Below are positions 28,033 to 38,700 of a stretch of DNA of 64,000 bases, piece after piece (position 1 is the first letter of the stretch; the number at the start of each line of letters is the position of its first letter). Position numbers and translations under genes: made by a program. Under the pieces are notes generated by a model. The model had not been told where the DNA came from, did no database searches, and was given only the letters and a program-made list of their open reading frames with translations. The stretch lies in IMG/VR virus record IMGVR_UViG_3300008111_000006, positions 1 to 64,000 of that record. One strand, 5' to 3'. The stretch is from a virus.

Positions 28033-30048
28033 ATGGAAGAAACTAAAAAAATATTATTAAATAGCTCTAGATTACCAAATAACGTTAATGTAGACACACA
28101 AATTCAATTAGGTATAGAAAATATTACTAAACCTATACCATTGAATGATGTAGATACTACAGTAAGTCAATATGAACAATTTGAAAAGGAACGAAAAGAA
28201 AGTAATATATACAGATTTTATGGTGTAGTAAAACCCGTAATAAGTAATCCTTTGTTTAATAAAAATGTTAAGATATATAAAGATGATAAAAATAATGTTG
28301 TTAGTAAGACAATATTAAGTAGTAGTATTTTTGAAAAGAATGGTTGGGTAGGGTATTTTAATGATGAACTTGATCAGACTGCATTACAGTTTAATGATAA
28401 TAAAAGTGCATTGTGTGAATTTTTCCCATTTGATCCGGGATATGATAGATTAAATTTTTTAGATAGTGATGGTACACAAAATTTTTTGATTAAAATAACA
28501 TACCCATTTAAAACTAAAGATATTGTTTTAGTAAAAAATAATACAAATGTTTCATTAAAAGATGGTATCCCTATTATTGAAAAATTTTTAATTAAATTAA
28601 ATGGTAGAAATTATACGGGATTTAGAACTGCGATGAATCATGGGTTAATTGAGGGAGATAGGATTAGTTTATTAAAATTTACTGATAATACATCAAATAA
28701 TACATTAAACCTTAACTCAAAATTCTATAGAGTATTTAAATTAGGTAACGAAACTAATGATAATAAACTTAGAAATTTTGTAATTGATGTTGATCCTAAC
28801 GATATAAGTTTTACGATTGGTGTAAGTACAGTAAAAAGGGTAGTTAAAGATAAACCTTCGTCATATTATGTTAGACAATTTAAATCATTAACTAGTTCAG
28901 ACTATAAAGATTATGATTTATATCCTGCAGCGTATGGAGTTACCTATTTTGATGATAATGTTGCGGCGTTTAACTTTAAAAAAGATATTAATATTACTGG
29001 TTTAGTCGATAATTTAAATAGACCTTTAACAGAATTATATCTTACAATTATAAAAAATGATAATGACACATCTTCAGGAAATATATCAACACAGTATTGG
29101 TTAAATAAACAAAAAAATTTACAAATTCCTTTTAACACTAGATTTTGGACTAAAATTTCTGCAGGTTATCTTTTAGAGAATAATACTAATATAAATTATA
29201 ATATTAGATCTTACGGAGATACGAATTATAATGGTTCAACATATTTTGAAAACATTGATGAATCAGATGATGTATTTGATGGGGATATTGTTGAATATAA
29301 TGAGTCTGAATTACTAGAAAGAAGATTAGAAATCATATATCATAGAGTCAATACAGTTTATAGAGAGAAATTAAATAGTATTGATTCTACACAAGAAAAT
29401 AAAAAAGAGGGTTACATTTATTCACCATTTAATTTAATTCAAATTAAAGAATTTATGAACTATATAAATCCAATAGTAGATTTACAATCTATTGTGGATA
29501 AATATAATATAACTAATCCTATAGAAATTGACGATTTAAGGAAGGCATTTAAAATACCTGATTACGCCACACAAATAGCACCAAATATATATAAGTGGAG
29601 AGATATTATGGAAATTGGTGAATTTGATAGTACGGGTAATGGTGTTGATTATCCTTTTGAGGATGGGGCACATTACATATATTTAGATAAAAGATTCTAC
29701 TTCCAAAGACAAGACCCTCCTTGTGAATTTGTTTTAATATCGGAAGACATTACATTAGGTTCATCGGATGTTGGAAACGTACAACAGAATAAATTTTTAA
29801 AATTATTGGAGGATCCTACATTTTTACAATATAGATTTAAATCAGGAAGTGCAATATCTGGTGTAATAAACAGTAGTGGCTCAAACGGTGTATTAAATTT
29901 AGTGAACTATAATGGTGTTACTCCTTTAGAATTAGAGGTTACTTTGGCAGATTATATAGGTGAATATGAATTAGGTAAAAGAGATGTTGGGGGATCTTGT
30001 ATTGACTTATCACTAATAAAAGAAAAAGATATTGATGATGTTTGTTGA
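28033..30048 (+). CDS. Structural protein in the baseplate block
   Basis: 671 residues, not recognised. It is beta-rich with many Asn/Asp, like its neighbours, and has segments such as FYGVVKPVISNPLFN, ENGWVGYFNDE and CEFFPFDPGYDRLNF. No signal peptide or catalytic motif. The 3' end overlaps the next gene, so translation is coupled. Operon position between wedge genes and the giant structural gene supports a baseplate role; this is inference from context. Confidence 0.6.
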   Translation: MEETKKILLNSSRLPNNVNVDTQIQLGIENITKPIPLNDVDTTVSQYEQFEKERKESNIYRFYGVVKPVISNPLFNKNVKIYKDDKNNVVSKTILSSSIFEKNGWVGYFNDELDQTALQFNDNKSALCEFFPFDPGYDRLNFLDSDGTQNFLIKITYPFKTKDIVLVKNNTNVSLKDGIPIIEKFLIKLNGRNYTGFRTAMNHGLIEGDRISLLKFTDNTSNNTLNLNSKFYRVFKLGNETNDNKLRNFVIDVDPNDISFTIGVSTVKRVVKDKPSSYYVRQFKSLTSSDYKDYDLYPAAYGVTYFDDNVAAFNFKKDINITGLVDNLNRPLTELYLTIIKNDNDTSSGNISTQYWLNKQKNLQIPFNTRFWTKISAGYLLENNTNINYNIRSYGDTNYNGSTYFENIDESDDVFDGDIVEYNESELLERRLEIIYHRVNTVYREKLNSIDSTQENKKEGYIYSPFNLIQIKEFMNYINPIVDLQSIVDKYNITNPIEIDDLRKAFKIPDYATQIAPNIYKWRDIMEIGEFDSTGNGVDYPFEDGAHYIYLDKRFYFQRQDPPCEFVLISEDITLGSSDVGNVQQNKFLKLLEDPTFLQYRFKSGSAISGVINSSGSNGVLNLVNYNGVTPLELEVTLADYIGEYELGKRDVGGSCIDLSLIKEKDIDDVC

Positions 30049-30937
30049 TAAAAGAAAAATATTAATTGATAATATTGGTAGTGGGACTACTATTGATATA
30101 GTATTGGGAACTAACTTTTTCCCTGTTGATAATTCAGAATTGATACAAGTTAAATTTGTAGATGAAGAAGTAAAAAAATCTATAAACCCAATAGTAGACT
30201 ATAAAAAGGTAATTTTTAAACCTGCTAGAATTAATCCACAGACAGGTGCTTGGGATTTGATTGAATCGTTTAAAATTAATTTAAATTTTTATACTCCTGA
30301 ATCAATAGAAAATGGTTCACCTATACATAGGGGAACGGGTGCAGAACCTGGAGTATATAAAGATTTAGGGTTTTTATTTGATGATGTTTTTTGTAGGACA
30401 AATAGGTTTATAAATAGTTTTTTCAGAATATCTTTATACGATAAACCTTATAGTGGGCAAAATAAACTATTAAGTTTTTATGATGTCTATACTCAGGTAG
30501 GTAATGATCAGGAAAATTCTTTTGGGTTTACATTACCTATAGAATCTTGTCCGATAACATTCACTTTGGGTGATCCTGTCACACAACCTGATAAAGTTAA
30601 TGAAGGATTTCAAATATATTGGTTTAAAGATTTAGTTGATAATGCTCCTAATAAAGAATATGACCTTTATGCCGTTTTACAGTTTAATAATGCAGGTAAT
30701 GGTAAGACATATGATATGGCGGCATCAAAAGCCATTAACCCTAATAATATAACAGTTTCTAATTTAGAAGGTAATCAAGGATTATTATATTTAAGAATAA
30801 CTTTAAAAAATGATAATGGTGTTTACAAATATATGTTTAAACCAAATTCAAAACAGATTCAATTACCACCAGGGGTTAATTTAAATCCTTCAAACGGAGG
30901 GATACCTACATTAACTTTTTGGCAAATAACTCCTTAG
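30035..30937 (+). CDS. Structural protein in the baseplate block
   Basis: About 300 residues, not recognised. Possible starts are TTG 30032, ATG 30035 and ATG 30038, all inside the end of the previous gene; I chose 30035, and 30038 (MFVDKRKILIDNIG) is as likely. The protein is beta-rich (GTTIDIVLGTNFFPV, INPIVDYKKVIFKPARI) with FRISLYDKP and SFYDVYTQV segments. A T4 gp8-like wedge role would fit size and position but is not shown by the sequence. Confidence 0.6.
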   Translation: MMFVDKRKILIDNIGSGTTIDIVLGTNFFPVDNSELIQVKFVDEEVKKSINPIVDYKKVIFKPARINPQTGAWDLIESFKINLNFYTPESIENGSPIHRGTGAEPGVYKDLGFLFDDVFCRTNRFINSFFRISLYDKPYSGQNKLLSFYDVYTQVGNDQENSFGFTLPIESCPITFTLGDPVTQPDKVNEGFQIYWFKDLVDNAPNKEYDLYAVLQFNNAGNGKTYDMAASKAINPNNITVSNLEGNQGLLYLRITLKNDNGVYKYMFKPNSKQIQLPPGVNLNPSNGGIPTLTFWQITP

Positions 30938-30938
30938 A

Positions 30939-30951
30939 ATATTTATTAATA
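30939..30951 (+). promoter_or_regulatory. Recurrent ATATTTATTAATA element abutting a start
   Basis: Exact 13-mer whose final A is the first base of the ATG at 30951. It occupies the place where a ribosome site would be. If it were a -10 promoter element, transcription would start inside the gene, which favours a translation role or a leaderless start. Confidence 0.4.
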
Positions 30952-31826
30952 TGGAAATAATTAGAAAAAAAAGGAATTTAGAGAATTATACTGTAAGAAG
31001 TATACCTAAAAGTGTTTTAAAAAAAGACGCTGATGGTAAAACTGTTATAGATGAAACAAACCCTAAATATTATTATGGTAAAATTCCTGATTATAAAATA
31101 GATAAAGAAGGTAATTTTATTTTAAATTCTTTTGGGCAAAAAATTGTTAATACTATTGATGTCGACTTGTTTTTGACACAAGATATTGATGATATGGGAT
31201 TATTTAGTGATCAAAGTTATATACCTAAAACACCACTTTTAAATAATAAACCTTTAGGGTTTAATTCTTTTGAGTATGGTAGATTGGCTGGTGCACCACT
31301 TAACTTCTATTTTAGTAATGTAGCAACAATTACGGGGACTACCGATGATGGTTTTTTAAAACAGGTTAAATCTTATAGAAAAGATTCATCTGGTAATGAT
31401 ATATACGTTCCTAATTTAAATGTATCACAAGACCCTAAAAATATTTTTGATGGGGTTTTAACGGATAGTTCTACATTCACAACTTATAAAATTGGTGCGA
31501 ATGTAAATAACATCCCAAATACAGGGGTTTTATTCACTACATATAAAAATGATTTTGTGAAAACAATTGACGAATTTGGTAAATCTATTACATATAATAA
31601 GACAGAATTTAAGGCATCAAACGGTGGATGGAATCAATATAACACATCTTTAAGTGCGAATATAAAAAAAGAAGAATTTTTAGGTGTAGTTTTTAAACCA
31701 GAAGTTAAGAGTGTAGTATTTATAAATAGAGGTATTGCTGATATATTTGAAAGACACGCAATATTATCTGAAATAAAAACAACTAATGATATTGACACAA
31801 ATAGGGGTGGATTTATAAGAATATAA
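30951..31826 (+). CDS. Structural protein in the baseplate block
   Basis: 291 residues, not recognised. The N-terminal ~30 residues are basic; the middle has PKYYYGKIPDYKID and IDVDLFLTQDIDD, and the C-terminus ends with IFERHAILSEIKTTNDIDT. It contains mixed strands and turns and has no membrane part. The flanks and direction match the structural operon. The start abuts an ATATTTATTAATA element. Confidence 0.6.
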   Translation: MEIIRKKRNLENYTVRSIPKSVLKKDADGKTVIDETNPKYYYGKIPDYKIDKEGNFILNSFGQKIVNTIDVDLFLTQDIDDMGLFSDQSYIPKTPLLNNKPLGFNSFEYGRLAGAPLNFYFSNVATITGTTDDGFLKQVKSYRKDSSGNDIYVPNLNVSQDPKNIFDGVLTDSSTFTTYKIGANVNNIPNTGVLFTTYKNDFVKTIDEFGKSITYNKTEFKASNGGWNQYNTSLSANIKKEEFLGVVFKPEVKSVVFINRGIADIFERHAILSEIKTTNDIDTNRGGFIRI

Positions 31827-31836
31827 AAATAAAGTT

Positions 31837-32739
31837 ATGGCAACAGGAAATTACGGAACAATAAGACCAGCAGATGTATCAACACAGGATATAGAAATTT
31901 TTTACAGTTTCACACCAAATAGAGAATCGGTAACTGAAGTAGATTTACAACCTTTAGATCCTGCTCAAGTTTTGGTACCAGCAGCTAATCCTGATAATGT
32001 GAATGAAATATTTGGTGGTTTATATACGTTAAAATTACCTACTTCAGTATTTGGAACAAAGGGATTTTATAGTATAATAATTAGACCAAAACAAATAAGA
32101 GCGACAATTCAAGATTGTTCGATTTTAATTGATAATCAAGATGTAAAAGGTATTGTTTTCGATATCAATCAGATTCCTTTAGAATTACAAAATAGATTTG
32201 AAAATGGTAATCTTGTTGGTTATAGGATTGAATATTTAAAAGAACAAAGTGGTACTGGACAGGATAAAATACAAAATTTATTTAGAATTATAACATCAAA
32301 TAACAGGGCATTACCAATAACTCAAAATCAAGGTAATTCTAATGCGTCGCAAGCGTATACGTTTAATGATAATTCTACAAGTGTTTTTTGTACGGTTACA
32401 CCCGCATCAGCACCTTCATTTAAACCTAACGCAACACCGTTTATTGGTAACCCACAACAAGAAGTTATAATAACAAATACGTTTTTTAATCCAGTTATGT
32501 TGGAAATAGAAATGGTAGAGTATGATGAAGAAACTTTAGCATATGCATTATTCTCCAACCAAACAAAATCTTTAGAAGATGGTATTTATACTATATACAA
32601 TTTCGGTAATGAAATTTATAGACAATACAATTTATATGAAGTTAAAGATCAATTTAGTGGTAAACCATTGTTTGAAGTTAGGGAACAAAAATTTACTATT
32701 GATCCTACAAAAGATTTTGATGACATAACTAATTTTTAA
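31837..32739 (+). CDS. Structural protein in the baseplate block
   Basis: 300 residues, not recognised. It is beta-rich (TQDIEIFYSFTPNRESV, GLYTLKLPTSVFGTKGFYSI, IRPKQIRATIQDCSIL), with a C-terminal part similar in character (YTIYNFGNEIYRQYN, FEVREQKFTIDP). It lies 7 bases before the 2752-residue giant gene. The AAAATAAAGTTATGG start context is identical to that of the gene at 10428. Confidence 0.6.
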   Translation: MATGNYGTIRPADVSTQDIEIFYSFTPNRESVTEVDLQPLDPAQVLVPAANPDNVNEIFGGLYTLKLPTSVFGTKGFYSIIIRPKQIRATIQDCSILIDNQDVKGIVFDINQIPLELQNRFENGNLVGYRIEYLKEQSGTGQDKIQNLFRIITSNNRALPITQNQGNSNASQAYTFNDNSTSVFCTVTPASAPSFKPNATPFIGNPQQEVIITNTFFNPVMLEIEMVEYDEETLAYALFSNQTKSLEDGIYTIYNFGNEIYRQYNLYEVKDQFSGKPLFEVREQKFTIDPTKDFDDITNF

Positions 32740-32746
32740 AACGTAA

Positions 32747-35700
32747 ATGGCAAATAAAAGAATAAAAGTAGCAGGTTACGCCCAAAGAATATTTTTCAAT
32801 GATAACATTGAATATAGGGATTTTAGTCCTGATTTAGTAGGATTACAACTTACTAGTGATGGAGGGACTACTCTATTTACTAATGGTAACTTTACAATAT
32901 CGACAAATTTAGATCCTAAACCTGATACGTTATTTATACAGGGTAAGAAATCTAAATTTTTTACGTTAGAAGATATTGTAGAGTCTGATACACCACAGTT
33001 AGAGATTCAAAAAAATATAAAAACTAAATTAAATATAGATTTAACAAATCCGTTAAGTTATATTTGGTATGGTTCTGCGAAAGAAATGGTAAAGGCTTCT
33101 TTAATTGAAATACAAGAAAAATGGCCTGCAGCGATTTATGTGGATAATAAAGTAGGTAGTGTTACTGGAAACAATATCACTAACTATGTTTATGATATAG
33201 AATCCGATGAATCTACATTTACGGTTAATAGTAATTACTTTATTAACCCTTACGGTATTAAATACACTATTGATGCTCAATATGTGGGTAATAACGATAG
33301 TGCAAATCCTTTAAGAAATTTTACTTTAAATTATGGTTCATATTTAATTGAACATAATGGAATTAGTAAAAAAATTAAAAGTATAACGCCTTCCACTCAA
33401 AAAACTAATTCTACTATTGAATTAGTGGTAGAAGGTAACCCATTTCCTGAATTGACAGGTATATACATACCTCAGTTATCATTTTTATTTAATAATGTAG
33501 ATGGTTCAATACCATATTTTATTAAACCTAATGAATCGGAAATAGAAAAATTTTTTAGTGGATTAAATGAATTACAGAGTAATTTATTAAATAGAAACAT
33601 ATACCCAAAATATAAATCTGAAGTTATTAGTACAAATTATACTGATGATGGTGTATTATTAACATCTAAATCAGTTTTAACTTTTCCTGTTTTAGATGAT
33701 GGATACAATTTAAACTTTTTTGATAGTTTTTATATTGCCTATATCGATCAATTAAATGATTTAGGTAAAGGTTTAGATGATACAAAAACTGATATCATAG
33801 TAAGAAAATATACTACTGAAGCGATATCTAGTTTTGATACTGTCCCTAGAGCGGATGGAAACGACTTAGTTTTAAACGGTGAGAAAGCAACTAAACTATT
33901 AAGAATTTATGGTGTTGAGTTTGATTACGTTAAAAAATATATAAATGCAATTAAATTTGCACATGTTGTAACATACGATAAGAAGAATAATGTTCCAGAT
34001 ACTTTGATAAAAGATTTGGCATTAATGTTAGGTTTTGAACCTATTAATTTTATTGATAGTTCATCTTTAAGTAAATTATTTTTACCTAGTAATGGGTCAG
34101 GTTTATTTAGCGGGACTTCAACAAATCTAACTGAATCAGAGATTGATGTTGAATTATATAGGAGAATAATTTTAAATATTGCTTGGTTATGGAAAAGTAA
34201 AGGTTCTAGAAAAGCAGTAGAATTTTTATTTAGATTTATTGGGGCACCAGAGTCTTTGGCAAATTTCAATGAATATGTGGTAATTGTCGATAAACCATTA
34301 GATATGGTAGAGATTAAAAAACTTTTATATCTATATACTGGTGACGTAAATTTAGATAATATACCATACGATGAAAACGGTTTTCCGTTACCACCTATTA
34401 ATGGAGATATTGTAATATCAAATTATATTGATCCAGAAACTGGAGAAATAGTAGAGAATGATTTTACAGAAATGTACTTCCAAAAAGGGGGTGGTTGGTA
34501 TAGAGAGACTTATGGGTCTAATAGTCCTATTGTTTTAAATGGTAATAATCCACATGTGGGAAAATATGATGGCGGTAATGAATATTTACAATACTTTAGT
34601 AGGTGTTTCATACCTAATTTTGATAATGAACCTACAGTAACTTTAACTGCAAAAACATTAGTACAAAATTATTTTATTAATTATAATTATGGTATTTTTA
34701 ATGGTATTAATGATAATTCTGAGATATTTACTAACCAATTAACATTTAACGCACTTACCAATAGTTATCAACCAATTAATGAATGTTTAAACGTTAATTA
34801 TTCGATAATAGAAACACCATTACAAAATGATGGTAAAACTACATTACAACAAGCGTTTTCTGGGGCACAGGCAGAGTATAATAGATACTTACAACTGATT
34901 AAAGAAAATAGTTATTTACAATATTCACCTGAATGGGAAACAATAAAAAATAATTATGAATTATCTTTAAAAAATTGTTTAAATGAAATATCAACAGAAA
35001 ACTGTGATATTAACAAAACATTAGAAATATGTTTATCTGAGAACCCAAAAGATCTTGTGGTATATAGTTGTAATAATTTAAATTTAGAAAATGCTTCCCC
35101 TTTTATATATTACACTAATAGTGATGGTGTAAAAGTATCTTTTGACGAATTCCCATCATGTTGTGCATCACAGGACGCAAAATATGTTTCATATGTAAAT
35201 GAATATGGTAGACAAACAGAATATTGTTCTAGTTTAGCACCTTGTGTTGGTAACCCTATTTCAACTTTACCTAACGGTGTTATAGAATTTGAAATGGTTA
35301 ACAACACCACACCAAAAGATATAATACAAATAGAAACTAGGTGTTTTCAATATATTAATACTACCATTAGTTTTGAAGATTTTAGTGCTCGAGTTGATGC
35401 AACATCATATGTTAGCGATTTTTGTTTAGGCTTTGTTGATAGGGAGTTTACTTACCAATATGGTTATGGTCGCACTAATTGTGGAACATATTTTAAAGAA
35501 GTTACTTGTAATAGTACATCGATTGTTAGTAGTCCTGAATGTTGTGCTTGGTATGGGTATGGTTTTGAAATAATTGAACAAGGGGATTATAAATTTATTG
35601 TTTGTAAAGAAAAAAATCAACTTACTACCCCTGGACCTAGAAGAACAGGTATTGGTACAAAATATTATAATGAATATACCCTACCTATAATAGATTTTTC

Positions 35701-38700
35701 AGTAAATAGTAGTTATTATAATTTACAAAACCCAATAGGGGATGTATACAATTATTACTCAACGGAGATTTTTTGGGACAATTTTAATAAGGCAAGAATA
35801 GTTAAGGAAGTTGTTCCAGGATCAAAATCATTATCTCTGCAACCATCATCTGTATTACAGGATCCTTCCCTTATGACACCATCAAATTGGAAGGTAGATT
35901 CTATTGATGAATATGGTAGAGTTAGTTTTACACCAAAAACTTTTACTGATAATTTTATATTAGATTGGTATAGTTCTGACTTATTAAGTGATTTATATAA
36001 GACAGTTGCCACATATTATGGTTATAAGTTTAGTAAATTTACTTTTGATTATAATAATAATGTTTTAGTGCCTTTTGTGGGTGATAATTTATATAGTGAT
36101 AGACCTAATTCTGTAATCACTGCGGCAGTGGATTCTAATAGAGTAGCTTGTGGTGATGTAAATAGTGTTGCGGTAGTATTCGCTAGTGAAAAATGGAAAG
36201 GGTTTAATTTACCTAAATTAGATGATTGTAGTTGCACTATAGACTTCTCTTTTGATTACATGTTAAAATATGATGTGAATAACTTAACTAGATGTGCTAG
36301 TGGAATAAGTTGTTATCCTGCATTTATTTACGACAATACTATTGATAACATCAATTGCCTAAATTTTGTTGCATTTACTAATAACGCTAATACGTCAGTT
36401 AATTTACAAAGAAATTTTAATGATTCAACCTTTGTTACCGAAGAATATGTTTTATGGCAAAATTCTACTATATTAGAACCTAATGTAGAGTGTTGTAAGG
36501 CAGTTACAGGTAATGTGGTTGCGTTTAGAGAATGGGCTGAGTCTAATCAGACATGGGTTAAAAAAATAGAGGATACATACATTGCGATTTATCAACGAAA
36601 TACTTCTGTTTTAAATTCTTTAGATTTTGACTATACACCTATATATAATCAGGCAATTAAATATTTTGATTTAAAAAGTATATTTTATGATTCGTTACCT
36701 TATGCGGTAATTTCAGAAGGTGTAGGTGGTTTTGACGGTTCAGGAAAAGAATGTTTTACTCCTGATTTTACGGAAGAACCTTGTAATATACTATATGAGA
36801 ATTATATAACTACACAAAATGTATGTTCATTAAATATGCCATTAGAATGTGGTTTATGGAGTAAATTATATGGTGATTATGAAAAATTATCTAGTGAGGT
36901 AACTAGATTAATTGAAGAGTATAATACTAACATTGCAGATTGTGGTGGTACCACTTACAATCAAGTTGTACCTTATTCCTATGAATCTGTTTCACCATCT
37001 GAAAGTAATTACGTTCCCCCAATGGCAGAAATGGTTGTGGTTGATAAAGAAAGGACTTTAAATAGTTTAGAAACTCAGAAAGTAGAACAAATTGCAATTT
37101 TAAGGGCGGATGAAGTAACTTTGACTTCTAATATAAATGATCTTAAAAATACTATTGGGGAAAAAGAATCTACCAACATTGTAATAAGAAAAGCATTAAC
37201 AAGTGTTAATTCGGATTTAGATTGTAGCATATATGAAGTTAGTATAAAAGAGATTGATAATTTTAATTATAAAGAATATTGTAACACTATTATTTATAAC
37301 GGAGGTATTAATGATGGATCTAAAAATGTAGATTATAATAATTGTGTTTCTACTAAAACTATTGAAAATAGTGAACAAAAATTAGTATATTCTGAGTTAT
37401 TAAATTCTTGTATTTTAAAAAACCAACTTAATAGTCAATTAGTAAATTCTAAATTTGAAAATAATCAAGTATTAACTACGACATTAGAAAATCAAATTCA
37501 ACAATTAAATGTAAAAATTAATGAATTAACTACTAATGCTAATAGTGTTATCGCAGTAAATGAGTCTTACCAAAATTCTAAATTATTAGAAAATGATACT
37601 CAAAATACTATTAACGTTGTTTCAGAAATATTGAACGTAAGTCCTCAAAGTATAACAGACAGTAGTGGTAATTTAGTTATTTCTGATTCACAAAAATTAA
37701 AATTAAATGTAGAATTAACTAAAAATGAGTCACAAATATCTGGATTAAATAGAGATGTTCAAAATTATTTTGATTCTTTAAATGAAAATATACAGAATCA
37801 AAAATATATAGAGTATGGTACTAATTTTATTCAAAACGATTTAAAGACTAATATTAATAATATTAATTTGGTTGATCCACCAATAACTCAACCAACTACT
37901 CAAAGAATAGGTATATCTCCTACCACAGATAATAAAATCTCGAATATGGATTATAATCAATATACGGGAGAGTTTAACAATCTTACTTGGGTTAAACCTG
38001 ATTATAACCCAATAACGGAAGAGTTTATTCCAGTTAGAACGGATTATAATCAATTTATTACTGAAGATTTAATTCCGACTAAACCTATTAATAATGGGTT
38101 TGACGCCTCTATAGGGGGAGAGTACAATAAAACTGAAGAAGTTGCTCAAGTAGTTAATGTTGGTACAGGTAATTTTTCAGATTGTTGTTTAGCATACTTA
38201 AAACTTAAAGAAAACAATACAATACAGGTTTTAAATGATATTTTACTTGATGTACAAGAAAGTATTAATTTTATTAAAACAAATGTGTATAATGCGTATA
38301 ATAGATGGAATGATACCTTAGAAAATAGTTATGAAAATTATATTGAAAGTAGTACAAATTATTTAAAATATATCGATGATTTAAAAATCAATTTTAAATT
38401 ATTTGTTGATAATAATAATATTGATGTGAATAATAGTATAGACACATCTTTAACTTATTTACCATACACTCAATCAATAAATCCTATATGGGAATTTAAT
38501 CCATCAGAAGGATATAGTGGTATTTTATTAGAAGGTGATGAACAAAGTTTGGCGTTAGTTGAAGAATCTATTTTTGATACGTTATCGTCTAAAAATATTA
38601 ATTACAATTCTAATTTGTTTGAACCAGATTGGAAGACGTTTAATTTTACTATACCTGAATGTGTGTGTGACGATTTAAGAAGATTATATCCTAACAAAGA

